From Pohlia nutans (taxonomy: Eukaryota; Streptophyta; Bryopsida; Bryales; Mniaceae): 64,000 nt of DNA. Shown piece after piece: positions 10,234-24,322 of this stretch. A model generated the notes under the pieces. The model was not told the DNA's origin and ran no database searches. It saw only the letters and a list, made by a program, of their open reading frames with translations. How positions within the stretch are numbered: the first letter of the stretch is position 1; the number at the start of each line of letters is the position of its first letter. The stretch covers positions 8,514,501-8,578,500 of the forward strand of contig CM040107.1 in NCBI GenBank assembly GCA_022496805.1, written 5' to 3'. Both the position numbers and the translations under genes were made by a program.

Positions 10234-13200
10234 CTAACACACCTGTTTCGAAGTAGAGGGATCATCACGTTGTCCCGCCTCCACAGCATCTTCCTGTTCA
10301 GAACATGCATGTCAAAGAAATATTAATATATACTAGTTGGTCCTTTCAAATAGCATATTGCAATACTTGCATATCAAAACACGGACAATACACTTTCATT
10401 TTCATTATACAGTACTGACTATTACCGTATGCAAATCATCTGGCACACATGTTATGTCTTTTAGAGATTGGGCTATTCCATGCACACGCATGAGAAACCA
10501 GTGATACTGCTAGAGAACTTACATGTAGATGTACCTGCATGGCACTCAGTTGGTGCCCCATTGGCGATGGGTTCGCTTCGTGACACTGCGAATCACACAA
10601 ATCTTCTTATTACACGACGTTTGTAACGCTTTTGACAGAAACATATGACTATGACATACGTTTTGCATACACTTACACATTTACAATACCATCTCTACAT
10701 TCCAGTCCATAAGGTTGTTGAACACAAACGTGTAATACTCACCTCTCTGTCTGTTGTTGGTTTCGCTATAGGTATTGTTGGCACGACATCTTCTGCGACC
10801 TCAGTATTGACCTTCTCTGCAGAGACGGCTGCATTCATAGTTGGCATATTTCCTTGGAGTCTTTCGAGTTCTGCAATTCTTTCCAATAGCGTCAAGACAA
10901 ACAGATCATGAGCTAGTGGCACTTCTGATAGTGGCTGCCCTCCCCCAGATCCGACATGGCCAGCGCTTGGTCTTACTTCACTGCCGATTTTTTTAGGAAC
11001 TGGAACGCCTGATCCACATGTCACAGGTGCATTATCAGCATTGTTGACGTTGTCGTTGTATGCATTCCCAAACGCATCAGTGATATGGGCCACTTCAAAT
11101 GATATTGGGGACGCATTCTCACTTCCATGCATTATATTATCCTCGATGCGCTTTCGTTTTGAAAGGCCTCCGTATCCTTTGTTCCTTTCCATTTCATATC
11201 TTACCTCATGCGGTTCAGGTGATCTTTTATACTCCCTCCTTAGTCGCTCACGTACCCCCACCTCTCCTGAAAGACCGGTCTGTCCGAAGTTCACACGGCT
11301 AGCGTTCGCTTTGCTACAATTCTCGGACTTCCTCTTCGTCGCAGGATTCTCCAACTCTTTCTTCAGCGACCGCCATGTACGATCAGATATATCGTCAGGT
11401 TTAGGCTGACCATTCCGCATCTTTTTCCACAAATCTGCACGCCTCAAAGACACTCCACGCGCAATGACTTCCTTCACAACCTCAAACTTAATTGGGCTAC
11501 TGTACTCCCATGTATGTTGAATCCAGTCTGCTATTTCCATAACTACATCACGCGGTTGTTGGTTAATGCATGCTATGGCTGGATCCAACTTTTTGGACAA
11601 TAGCATAATCTCCTTCCGCCACTCACTGATACCAGCGCCGTAAGGTTTCTGGGTATGTTTGTCAATGAGCAAATAATTTCGTGGCAGTCCTTCCTTAAAA
11701 CGCCTATCCCCTTCTCTTTCTCGGGCCAACTTGGCGTGTCTTCTCTCTTTTCTTTTATCTGCTTCCGTTTCTTTGTGGAAGGCGTCTGCGACCACTTCTT
11801 CTTCAACTGTATCATGTTCCTGCTATACGTCCTCGTCTTCCTCATAATCCTCCTCGCTGCCATCACTATTGCCTTCATCATTGTCTGTGTTATAGAAGGT
11901 GTAGGTCTGTTGCTGCTGATGCCGTGTAACGAAGGACCTCTGACTTGTCCCATTCACATGCTCTTGTGAAATGCTGCCACGTTCCTGCATTACACATCGT
12001 CATAATTATATACCATTGCACTCTGCAACATCAGTTTCAATCCAACTTCCAAGTAGTCATGTACACAACATATAGTAAAATACATCTCGTACTTCATAAT
12101 AAAAGCCATTGCAGATTACGTTTAGAAATACTGAATTCTCTACAAACACACAATTGCATATTCAATTCCCTGTAAGAGTTGAGGCAACAACTTGAATAAT
12201 GAGTCCTGCTGATTGTTGGGGACTAGGTGACCTCCTTTGAGAAATAGGTTCCGCCGGACTCCTTGATGTACCACACGCAGGGCTACGAACTTACAGTACA
12301 CTATGCAGACGGCGTGGAGTAACAGCCTGGTCACTATGTTCTCCTTCAATCATGTCTGGAGAAGTTGTTCGCTGCTGCGCGGATCGAGTGTTTCTTGACT
12401 CCAGTTCCTTAGTTGCTGGGCGTGTCGTCGTTGAAGAACACCCCTTTGATCCAGAATATTTTTCAGTACCCACTATAGGTACACTTTGCAAATTCCTCCC
12501 AGGAGGTTCCACCGAAGAACGTCCGTATGGATACTCACTGTCACTCCCTACAATTACAGCAATAACAATATTAATGTCTTTACAGAGGATCTGTAAACGG
12601 AAGTATCGGGCCCTTTTTTTTTTTCCAACACTGGAGATGCTTCTTTGTAGTGTATACAATACTTCTAAAATGAAGGTCCACAATTTCATTGACAACGCAA
12701 TATTTTTTCAACAAGTATATATAGAAATGAGTGCTATCCGTACGGTCCTGTAGAAAAACTTCTTGAATGGTACATGACGGCATGTGAATATGGACTTTCA
12801 GCATTTCAATATATATGGACAATAGGTTCGTTATATTTTTCCATATTCATGTGGTGCCCTCTCACTGTTGGACACATAACACAATAATTGCACATATGGC
12901 TGAACTTTTTACTCTGTAAAAGGACTTCACGACCACAATCTTATGTTTCCCGTAATCTTTTCATTCCTGAATTTCCTACAGTGAACCTGTGAGATTTGAC
13001 TCAACATCCAGCTCATTATACTGAAAGCCAAACTCATCATTCCAATAGTATATGTTAGCTCACATTCTATGCATTATATTGCACGTATAGAACATGAGCA
13101 CACTCCTCTGAAATAACTGTATGAACAACACAAATGCAAATAAATGAACCTCAATATTCCATTCCACTTAAAATAAAACATTGTCTTATGTAATTTCATG

Positions 13201-16112
13201 TCTTTCTTAATTATTACTCTTTCACATTGTATACCATACAACAAACTCAAATCATTAATTATAATATATGGCATTACCTTGGGGTGGTCTTCGATGATGT
13301 GGCCCTGCAGTGCTGTCGATTCCATGTGATGGACGATCACTATTCCGTTGTACTGAATTTTTTGGCTCCGCTGTTTGATGATTCACAACAGGTGCCATTT
13401 CAGATGGTGTTCCATACGCCCTTACGGATACACTGGATTTTGGAAGGGGTACAAGTGACCTGGAAATTTGCATCTGTCTAGGAGGCCTGAATCGGGGTGG
13501 GGGAGGTGAAGAATGCCCTTCTGCAGTATTTCGTGATGTTGTTCCAACTCCCGTTTCATTCCGTACTGCTGCTGCACTTGTAGCAGGGCCTTCTTGTTCC
13601 ACCTCCGGCCCCTGCAGTGTTGCTGCAAGCGATGAAAGCAATGATGTCTGTCTCGTCGTCGGCTTCTTCTGCCTTCCTCTAGAATTAGAAGCATGATCAT
13701 CATCGTTTTCTGTGACCTCCTCTGGTTGCACTGGTTCCTTCCATTGGACAAATTTCTCATTCCCTCGGTCTACAGTTCTATGTCGGCCCATTTCCTGCAA
13801 TCATGAATGCAATATATTGCAATTAGCATTAAAGTTGTACGATTTAGGTCATCCTACACAACTTCTGTGTCATTGTGTGTGACAATTTTCACTGCCTCCT
13901 TAATACTTTCATACTGGACACGTGTTCTTCCCAAACGTGTACTCCCATGTTACACCTGCAAATATTGTGTAACACGGTTTAATTACTATGACCCTGACGG
14001 CTTCACCACACACTTTCTGAGTTACAACAACTTCACGTATATAAGAAATCCCTTTCAAATACACTACTATGTGATCCTGACCAACAACGTTATAAACCTA
14101 AAATTCGACCCATAGGGCTTTCGTGATCATCCTATTCATGTAACCTCTCTTCTCCACATCTGTTCCTTGAAGCAAAGATACTCTGTTTCTACATACGGTT
14201 GAAGGATATACATTTCTTGCTACAGACGTATCATTCGAAATTAATTATTTCAATACTTGAAATTCTATATATACATTGTGCATTAAGGAGGCACATGTAG
14301 AACACATCGCATTTTCAATACAACTCATCCTCGCCAGATGCATAATCCCCCCGAATATCATTCAACACAGACATGTACCTTAAATTCAAATATTTCTGTG
14401 TTTATTCAGATTGGAAGTCCCTTCTTATTATACAGTGTGTACACTCATGTACTATTTTCTCTCCTAAAAGTTCCTTTTCAAAGAGTACAATTAATTACAA
14501 TTCATCACGGTGAACCCAAGTTTTTTGGCAATCACGCAATGCTACGAATAAGGAATGTCTTTGGACCTGTCTTCGACACCACTGTTAGTACTGTACACCA
14601 AAACATATTTACCTTCGTTGATTGATGTCGTTTGCTCCTACATACCTCAGGCACTGTTGAATATGACATACAGTACGCAATGTAGTCCTCGTAAATTACA
14701 ATGACATTTCACCGCCTCAAAAACACAGAATTCAACAGAACTGGGCATACAAACACATTCAAATTGGACACCCATATGTCTCACTAGGTAAACCCGCTGA
14801 CATTGCTGAACATTTTCTCACTTCTCTTGGGTAATTCACTGTATCATTCTATTCAACAGAGCATGGACTCGGTCATTTCCCCATGTTCCATAATATTGCT
14901 CAGTTTGTTACATCAAGGAATACAAACCCCTCGTCAGTATGCAAAATGCAGAACCCATTAAATAAACACCGACGTACCTTTGTGCTATCCTCCGCACAAG
15001 ATGAAGAATCTGTTGTGTTACTGTTGTATGGCCTCGAGCTGCCTTCGGAGTCGGACGTATATGAAGATGTGCTGATGTCCTCGTCCTCTCTCCCTGAGTG
15101 CTCCGAAATACCCGTTTCCAACTCCTCTGAATATTCCTCCTCGGTGTATTCGGACCCCTCCCCAGTTCCGACTTCAGACTCGCTGATGTGGTACTCTTCT
15201 CCGCTACTTGAAGAAGTACTCTTGCGCCGTGATTCCTTCGTCTCCAATTTCACTTCTCCGCTGCTTCCGCTTGCATCAGTCCATTTAGAACATTGCGATG
15301 GAGTGTTTATCTCTCCCGTCACAAGTGCCGTCTCTGCCTCCAACAACGCTTTCTTGTTATGAGCTGTATATCTGCAAAAAAGAACGCGAAACTTCAATCA
15401 GCTACAGTTTGGTCGAATCAGAACTGAAAAGGCGACGTCTACTGCAGAAGCTACATTTTTAGATGAAACATACATCAACTCAGACGTACCATCGCCTGTC
15501 CAAGATGAACGTCAAACCGACAATGATCTCACACAACCACTGCATCAAGCGCCGCACGTTAGGGACACATCGACCACCCACTCACACAAATGACAGCAGC
15601 CATGCACTAAAACAACTGTAAGTGAGAGCAAAGATGACAGTAAGGCACCGACTTCAAAGTTTGTGCCTTCACTCCCCTCCCAGCTTTTCATCCACAAAAT
15701 GCAAACTCTGTTACCTTACACCTTGACGGTCTCTGATAATAGAAAAACATTTCCACATTTCTACTTGCAGTCTATATTGTGTGCATGCAAGTTTTCCGCT
15801 ACCTGTCAATCGGCCTCTAGTGGCAGTGGATCCGAAAATCAAGGCAAATGGCTATCGCAGCAGTATTGTCCCCACTTCCAGAGTTACTGCCCCGCGAATT
15901 TCTAACAATGACAGCACTACACTTTGCTCTACAACTGCAGTGTACAGGCGGGATGTGTAATTCCAGTGGGTACTCGACAAAAAAACACAGCAACAGTAGC
16001 GGAGAGGTAAAACTACTTACAACCAGCCTTCTACTTTTGTTCTTTCACGCAGCAAGTTGTCATTTTCCACGATGGTTCTGTATCGCTGAAGCTCGTATTC
16101 TGGTACCTTCAT
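10234..16112 (-). CDS. CACTA-1 second protein, TNPA/Transposase_24-like, seven exons, one nonsense codon
   Basis: Minus-strand exon model with phases that all match: 16112-16021, 15371-14978, 13794-13278, 12547-12295, 11973-10743, 10585-10535 and 10293-10234 (866 codons including stop). Splice sites are GT-AG, for example GTAAGT after exon 1 and GTACGT after exon 2. The start ATG at 16112 gives MKVPEYELQRYRTIVENDNL. Exons 2-3 are Ser/Glu-rich then Pro/Arg-rich. Exon 5 holds an acidic stretch, then SLRRADLWKKM, RTWRSLKKELENP and NASRVNFGQTG, the style of Transposase_24/En-Spm second-ORF proteins thought to bind element ends, plus a short Leu-rich helix (LTLLERIAELERLQ). One in-frame TAG lies at plus 11823-11825 within exon 5. 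Because only one break exists, the gene could be nearly functional. Exon boundaries are inferred by eye. Confidence 0.75.
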
Positions 16113-18624
16113 TCTCTTCTCCGTCCTCTTCGTTGCAGGTGCAGCTCTTCTGGATCAAACTCCGTTATCCGCTAAGCCTGGTGCAGGACTTCCAAGTCTA
16201 CTACAGCGCTTCGTGCTACAGACAGGTAACAATCACATAACTCGAGCTTCACTTGACAGCACCATTTTTTGGAGGTCAGTACGTAGACAAATCTTAAATT
16301 CCACAGATGGATGTTCTAAATCGCGTGCCCGTACTCAGCAGTTCCGATGAAATACGTACCGCAGCGCTGCAGACGTCTAAACACCTACCAACTAGTGCCA
16401 AAATCAGAAGAATACACACGCTGAGCGACAACAATTTTGACAAGAACGTGAGAAATTTTTGGACTGCCGTTGTCGCATAAATTGTCTTTTGAAACTCTAC
16501 CTTTGTAGAACGCGATTGCCTCACTGAGTCTGGTTGGTAGAATAATAAATGACACAATCATGCCTGTAACTAACAAGTCACATCTGCTAACCCCTCTCAT
16601 ACTCTAAACCAACCTTTCTAATCTATAGCCTAAATCTACTTCGATCTGTTCTGCATGCTAAGGTCACAGTCTTCATCATCTTTGTTTGTTGCGCACTACA
16701 TCCGTGGCATTCAGTCAGAAAATAAGCATCGGTGGATTCAAAGTCTTCCTTCTCAATTACTTATATACTGATCACATTTGCATAATTTAGATTTGACAAA
16801 ATCATGTTGCTTAATTTACTTTCTCATCCGTTGACACATACCTACAAAGAGTTCAAACTGTACACACATGCCTGTCATTGTACGTCATTGGGGGAAATAT
16901 AGGGCTTATTCCAGAGAATTTACATTTCACTTACAATACGCATGTCCAGTGTTTAGGTAAATAATCTTATAAAATTATAGTCCATGTGAAATCAAACATT
17001 GAAAATTCAATGTCAATTATGATTTGCTAAATTTTGTATGTGTTGCCAGTTTTCTTCATCATACACTGTGCTGAGAGATTGCATTGCCTTCTTCAACTTC
17101 TAACAAAAGGGTGGGTTGTAGAGTACGGCACTACAGACGTATTGGATTCAGTAGAACACAACAATCTCATGTGTTCATACGAGCCAACATGTCCAAGCGC
17201 TGATGTTACAGGTTTAAATCCTGCCGATTCTGTTCCCATTTTCTGTTTGTCAATCCAAATTGAGCAACAAATATTCATTGATTTAGAAATGTGAAAACTT
17301 GTTCTATAAAATAACAGTGATTCACTGTTGTAGACAAACTGAGGGAGACGTTTCCTATTCAATTGGATTCTGCAATATATTGCTCTTTCCAGAATATACA
17401 CCACGAATTCATTAAATAGATGAACAAATGTTGAAAGACCCACTACAGTTGATATAACTATTGTGCAATAAACCGTGCCCAAGGTATTATACACCTCACT
17501 TTCCCAACAATCATGGCAATAAATTCTATAACAATTTTCATGGTACTGAATGTCCTGTCATTCAGAATGTATTCCTTTTTAAGTACAGTAAAAATTACTT
17601 TATGCTCTTCATCACTACTTATCTATACTGTGTGCATCTAATGTATTATAATTTCTGTATTGATACCTTAGATTTTTTTACATAAGGTTCGTCAAGTTCT
17701 GCACGGTGGAGGGTATGTTTGGAATAGGTGTAGTCGGTTTTTCTATGAACAGGTACTTGTTGATGAAGGTCTCACTTGTACGTGTACATTTGTTTTTTAA
17801 AGACTAGATAGTACTCTCCTTGAGAGTTCAAAGTATCATCGCGACAACGGTAGTCAGTGAACAAGGCTTGTCTGCGTTGCTGCATTCCCATATTTATATA
17901 GCTGTACGATGTACTGTTGGCATACTTGCCACCCTCTGTTTTTGTAACTGTGTATTCAATGGTTAATATTATTATCATCTACATACGTAGAAATAAAAGC
18001 GGATCATTGGTCACAGTAGAAAACTATTTGTTTTCCATGATTCTTGTGCATGTATTTCTACAGGCACGGTATGTGTATGAAAAATTTCATAGATGGAACA
18101 ACTTGTTTCTTTATTGTAGTAGTACGCAAATCTGAATAGAATGACACTTTGTTTCGCTACTGTTACTGTTTATGAAGTATATATGCAATGATACATATTG
18201 TCTTCATGCAGGTTGTTAGAAGTTGCATACTGACAACAAAATATCAACAACAGTGTTTAGGGTCAAAGTAATACAGGTATGTACAAACATGGTATCTTTT
18301 TTTAATATTTTATTTATAAAACATGGTATCTTTTTTTAATATGTTATTTATAAAACATTGTATCGTCATAGTTACTGCCCTGTGAATGTTTCAGTATGTG
18401 TTTAGATGATTGTTGTAGCAACATTTTTATTGTGGACTCATTGTTTCTGGAACATGAACAGTGCATGATGTTTTTATCTGAGCAATCAAGTCATGTGTTG
18501 TATTAGTACGAAGCGAATTTTTGAAATACGTACTGCCTATGTTAATGCACTCGTCGTGACACTCCAGCATCCGTATATCCTGAAATACAGAAGATAAACG
18601 AGCAGCAATACAATGAGGCCAACA
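16113..18624. promoter_or_regulatory. Intergenic region between divergent CACTA-1 genes
   Basis: About 2.5 kb of AT-rich sequence between the start of the minus-strand gene and the first recognisable TNP2 exon. It must hold the promoters of both genes and probably the 5' exon(s) of TNP2. Short ORFs here (for example 16294-16557 and 17093-17494, minus) look random. A 29-bp-scale direct repeat, ACATGGTATCTTTTTTTAAT, occurs at about 18288 and 18320. Confidence 0.4.
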
Positions 18625-20767
18625 TGACTTGGAGAGGCCTACCACATCGAGAGGGCTTTGGCGGCTCGATAGGGAATTTTGCGCTATCCATGTGGATGCC
18701 AAAAGTGTCATGGATTCAAGACGCAGTCAATGCAGAAGGTCGAAACTCACCATCGGAAGTATGGGCGCGACAACAAACTTCTAGAGCCCCTTCTTGTGAG
18801 TTTATCACTACTGTATCATACTTATATTTCATTAACGTTTAACGATATACAATGGTGTATGTCTATTTTGTTGTTTTTCTGTTTTCCTACATATTGTACT
18901 GAACAATTTCGAAATGACAGAAAACATAGCAGAGAAGCATTTTAAATATACTACATACAAAGCGAGCCTAATTACTACATGAATGTCCCTAATAACCATG
19001 TGAGTGTATGAGGTGCATAGATTAAGGACCATTAACGCAGAAGTGCATGGGTTAGTTCACATTGTCATAGTCAGGGACAATTAGACTAAAGATAGTATGT
19101 TAGTTGTACTGTGTGAGTGATAGTTTAGGAGTATCATAAACATTGGAAACATCAATTAAATTTTTTTTGAAATGTGATGAAGTGTACATACTGCCGTTGC
19201 TATTGTTACTGGCACTTGCAATAAAATCCATTTCTAACTATGGTACACATGGTGTTTGTATATTGCAGCGGAATCCCAATGAGCGTATTGAACGTAGAGA
19301 AGAAATTCCTGAAGTACAGAATGATGCACCGATAGAAGAACTCAGTGACATTGACTAGAACGAAGTATATTTAGACGCGGAAGATTTCGATGCCTTTGAA
19401 GAAGCTCCTGCAAACACAGACATTAACTTCGAAGAGATGGTGGAAAACTACTTTGCGAGAGCTGAAGAAATTCACCGCAATTTCAGTCAGGAGGAGGACG
19501 AAGTTCTGGATTTTGACAACTTGTCCGCAGATGAAGATGAGGTTGACCAAACACCTATTCAGGAGAGCATTCTTCGAGACTCCATGCTACCGCTGTATCC
19601 AGGTTCACAGAACACCAGGTTACAGTTTAGCATTGTTTTGATGTCCTTGTGCACCTTGTTCTCAGTGAGTCATCACTGCTTGGACGAAATCTTGACATTT
19701 TAAAAATTCGATGTGCTACCTGTAGACAATAACTACCCAAAATCTGCTTATGAAATGAAAGTTATGCTAATGAAGCTAGGGTTGTCTCATGAACAAATAC
19801 ACTGTTGTGAGTGTGGTAAAATGCTATACTGGAAAGAGAACTCAGAGTTACAGAAATATCCCCATTGCAAGAGGTCTAGGTACATATCAGGATCCAATAA
19901 TGTTCATGTTAGAGTATTGAGGTATTTCTCTCTCATTAAAAGATTGCGGAGATTGTTTCGTTGTCCAGAATTAGCTAAACATATGCGATGGCATAGAGCA
20001 AATCATTCTAAAGATAGGAAAATGAGGTCTGTTGTAGACAGTGAACAATGGAAATTTATTGAAGACCATTTTCCTACCTTTAGCAGGGAAGACAGAAACA
20101 TAAGGATGGGGCTTGCTATAAATGGCATGAATCCTTATAGCTTGCAATCGTCTAGACATTCTGTTTGGCCAGTTCTTATAGTTTTGTACAATCTTCCTGC
20201 TTATCTACTTACTAAAAGATTCTTCATTAGCTTAAGTATGATAATACCTGGACCTACATCGCCAACCGAGGATACAATCGACGTATACTTACAGCCACTT
20301 GTTCACGAGCTAAAAAAGCTATGGAAGGGGGTACATGCTGTTGACATGTTTGAGCCAGCTGGTCAAAATCGTAATTTCAAAATGCGTGGCATGTTGATTT
20401 GGACAATTCACGATTATCCAGCATATACTTTGATTTCAGGGCAATCAGGGAAAGGGTATGCTGGTTTCCTGTTTGCGGGGAGGGAACTTTTGCAAAATAT
20501 TCTCGACAGGCAAAGACGACAGTGTTCCTTGGAAATCGGAGATGGCTCAAGCTTAATCACCGTTGGAGGGCAGCTCGAGCAGCATTCAATGGGTGTCCGA
20601 ACCACGATCCAGCACCTCCTAGACAATCCGGATTGGCTGTGAGACAACGAGGAGCTTGGAGAGAATCTTTTTTGCAAATGGGAGGACGTGCAAACTCAAA
20701 ACATGATCCGGTCAAGAAAACAGGTGTGAAGAGAGTGAGCATATTGTATCAGCTGCCGTACTGGGAG

Positions 20768-23426
20768 GTAATTCCATATCATGTGATTTGGTTTGGATGT
20801 TTTATAAATTAAGTCTTAAGAACTGCAGAGCAAACTATTGCCAAATATGTACCAAGTGTGAGCGATTATGACGAAGCAAGTGGACATGCTGATGTCTACG
20901 TTGGTTCGGTGTGAGTTTAAACTGTCAATGCGTTACAATTAGTTTGTAGTTTTAATTTGGTCACAGCGATCCCCACATGACTCTAAAACATCAGGAACTG
21001 AGTTTCAGGAATGAAGGATAGAATGAAGTTGGTACCTCAGTTTTAGATGGGAATATCGTCTACATAAATGCAAAACATTAACTTTGACGTTTTACTACAA
21101 TTCTGCCACTGAAAATCACAGTCATGGGTGCTGGTCGGATAATAATAACGGCCCCTCTTAACAGAACTGTGGTTTTGGATAATGATGTTTTATACTTAGA
21201 AAAACCAATGGAAAATCACAAAAACGTATAAAGTGTTTGAGCTGCAATAAGGGTAGAATTAGAGTATTAATATACATTCGGTTCAAGAAGAAAAAAATTT
21301 ACTCACAGAAAATGAGTTCGACAGAAGTCAATGTAAGGTCAACATACTTACCCCCACTTCAAATAAAATATGCAATATATTTGGGATAAATGACTGGACA
21401 TGTTGCTAATTCTCCTCTTTTGTGTCACAACAATAAAAAAGTTGTCGTATATAATTTTTTTATTGAAACGAATTACAATAAATACGATTTTAAAAATTAA
21501 ATTGTAGGAGGGGTATGAAAACCCCATCATATGCTGTAATGTGAAAATGATGTACTGCATCCCTTTCCAAATATAGAAATTAGAACTGATCGGTTTATAG
21601 TGCATGACTGCATGGTTGATAATGGGTTTGTGAACCTTATGGGAGACGTGTAATTGAAAGTAATATAAAGTGGTGCACATATCAGGCAATTGGACTCATC
21701 TGAACACGTGGGCCTCAGCCCTCAGGCTGCATTGACGAGAGGAATTCGTGAGTTACTCAGATAACTGAACAATAAAAATGAACCCTACAAACACAATGCA
21801 AGCTCCACGGGCTTGGTTATATTTTGGGAGAGTCTTGCTCATGACTTCTAATACAGTGCATGAGATGGGGTTTTTAAAATGCCAAACCGAGCACCTTAGA
21901 GATATCTGTACTTATTTAGAATAGAGGTACAGGAAATAAACAGAAAATAATGCATAAAATGGAATTTAAAAGAGGTTTTGGGTGTGATATTTGGAAATCA
22001 TATGTCATTTACGGGTTAAAACGCCTAGTTCAACAATACACAATTCCAAAGTTCGATTGTCATTGCCATGTTTGTTAATTAGAATGGCAAAATGTATTTT
22101 ACCCATAAAGGACCACGTGTCATAACTAGGACAGTTTAATGTTCGGGTAGGTTTCGAAGGTGTCAATTTTATATTTGTATTCTGGAAGTACATCATGTGA
22201 ATTTGGTACGTCAATACAGAAATGGGATTCTATGTTTTATGCAGTCACAAGTTTTGAGGTATAAGTTATGGAACAAAAGGGGTTTGTTTTTAGGAGGTTT
22301 GGCAATGCAGGCAAGGCTAAATGAAAACCTCAATAGTTATTATTATTTGAAATTGAATCGTAGGATCTTGGTAAAGATTACCAAAAGAATGCGGGGAAAA
22401 ATTTCCATAAAATTGGAGCGTGCCAATGTAAAGTTTTTAGCGTTTGCAGTGGAAAAGATGAAATTGCAATGTTTAGGGTATTTTTTCATCATTTTTGAAG
22501 ACATGGGAAAATTTGTTAATTGGTTAAAAACATTCCTAAATTTTTTGTCAATGTTTCATTTCCTTATTTACATGAAGATGAGAAAAAATATTGACAAGAA
22601 AGTTTATAGAAATAGGTGAAAGTAATGCTCAAAAACAACAAAATCTGTGGTCCTGTACGGGAGAAAAAGAAATATTTCACTTTACCGTCTTCAACATAAG
22701 ATCTATAACATCCCCAGGGTATGTGATCTTTTAGAAGTTGAATGTCAGTCAGTCACTGTTGGACCTTTGGTACATGCCATTTTAATGATTACAAAGTGTC
22801 AATACTCGGTCAGATATTACACTTGTTATTTCAGTCGGCCATATATTACAAAGATATTACACTCGGCCATATATTACACTTCGAAGATGCTGAGTGTCAA
22901 ATGTAAGTGAGTTAGATTTGTTTTTCTTCCAAAAAGTAACAAACTCGACAGTATGAATGAAGTATGTGCCACATCTTGTTTGCACTAAATCTAAGTACGG
23001 TGCATGTTTTGAATTCAGACTTATCAATCGCGAGTTCTCAATTTAATTTGGACATTGAAATGAATCAGTACCTATGGGTAATGTAATAATTCCTTATAAG
23101 AAAAGGAGATTTTGTAGGTGTTGCTAATCGGAAATACCTTTGTTTTCTCTGTGATATCTCTTTTCTAATTACACTTGTCAGAAAAGCTGGACATCTAGGA
23201 ATAAATACAGATTTCCATTATAGTGAATGAGGGGCTATTTATGCACTGGGGATGAACAAAAGATCTCACAAATAATTGAATGATATCGGACTGCTGAAGA
23301 TACATACAGTACACTAAATTCGGAACACTTGTGTATCTCGGTTTGTACTGTTGGAATAATGACAATGGATAAGAAGATTGCAGATTTTAATATTTTGTTT
23401 AACTCTGTTATATTTTCTTTGTACAG
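20768..23426 (+). other. TNP2 intron of 2.66 kb
   Basis: The donor GGAG|GTAATT at 20768 and acceptor TTTGTACAG ending at 23426 join YQLPYWE to KLPVRHTLDAMH, matching the uninterrupted order of TNP2 proteins. The interior is AT-rich. The 22197-22619 open frame has no recognisable similarity. A small direct repeat, CGGCCATATATTACA, lies at 22838-22880. Confidence 0.7.
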
Positions 23427-24322
23427 AAACTTCCTGTAAGACACACCTTGGACGCAATGCATTGTGAGAAAAATATTTCTGAGAACCTTCTGCACACTCT
23501 TTTTGGCGAGACCGATGGTGCAAAGTCAAGGGAGGACATGCGTGTAAGAGGAATTAGGAACCATCTTCACTTGCAACGCAATCCGGATGGACATACCTAT
23601 TTCAAGCCGGACGCGCCATATGTTTTGAGCAAAGAGTAGCGACAGCAATTTTTGAGCACGTTGAGGGAATTAAAATTTCCATCAAGTTATGTTGGTGCTT
23701 TAAAAAGAAGGATTATTGAGGGGAAGTTACGGGGTTTAAAAACCCACGATTACCATGTATTACTCCATCAGGTAATACCACTGTGTTTGCGGAACGTAGG
23801 TGATGAAAAAGTTGTTGGAGCAGTAATGCGGGTGAATCGATTGTTTAAGAGCATTTGTGCAAAGGTGGTTGATGTAGACAAAAAAATGGAAATGTTAGAC
23901 GATGTTGCAGAAACCATATGCACTTTAGAGAAAGAATTGCCCCCATCAGTGTTTGTGATTATGATGCATCTGCCCAGACACTTGGTTGAGGAGCTATTCA
24001 TTTGCGGCCCCGTGCAAACGCGCTGGATGTATCCTTTTGAGAGGTATATGAAGGGTTTGAAAGGCTTTGTGAAAAACAAAGCTAGGCCTGAAGGAAACAT
24101 GGCGAATGGGTATTTGAGAGAAGAGTCCATTGGATTTTTAAACGAATATCTTTCTGAGTATACTCCAACTACGAAGCGAGCATGGGATGATAAAGAGGAA
24201 CCCGCTATGTATGACGAGATACTAGAAGGTGCGAAAAGAGACCGATTCATGACACCCGAGTTCATGAAGTACATACATGGTTTTGTATTAGACAATACAG
24301 AACATATAGAGGCATATAGACG

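Noticed and set aside
17200..17235. tRNA-like GGTTTAAATCCTGCC arm
   Set aside because: No cloverleaf partner arms or anticodon stem could be paired around it.
22197..22619. 140-codon plus-strand ORF in the TNP2 intron
   Set aside because: Lys/Phe/Ile-rich translation of AT-rich DNA with no motif; it lies inside a well-supported intron.
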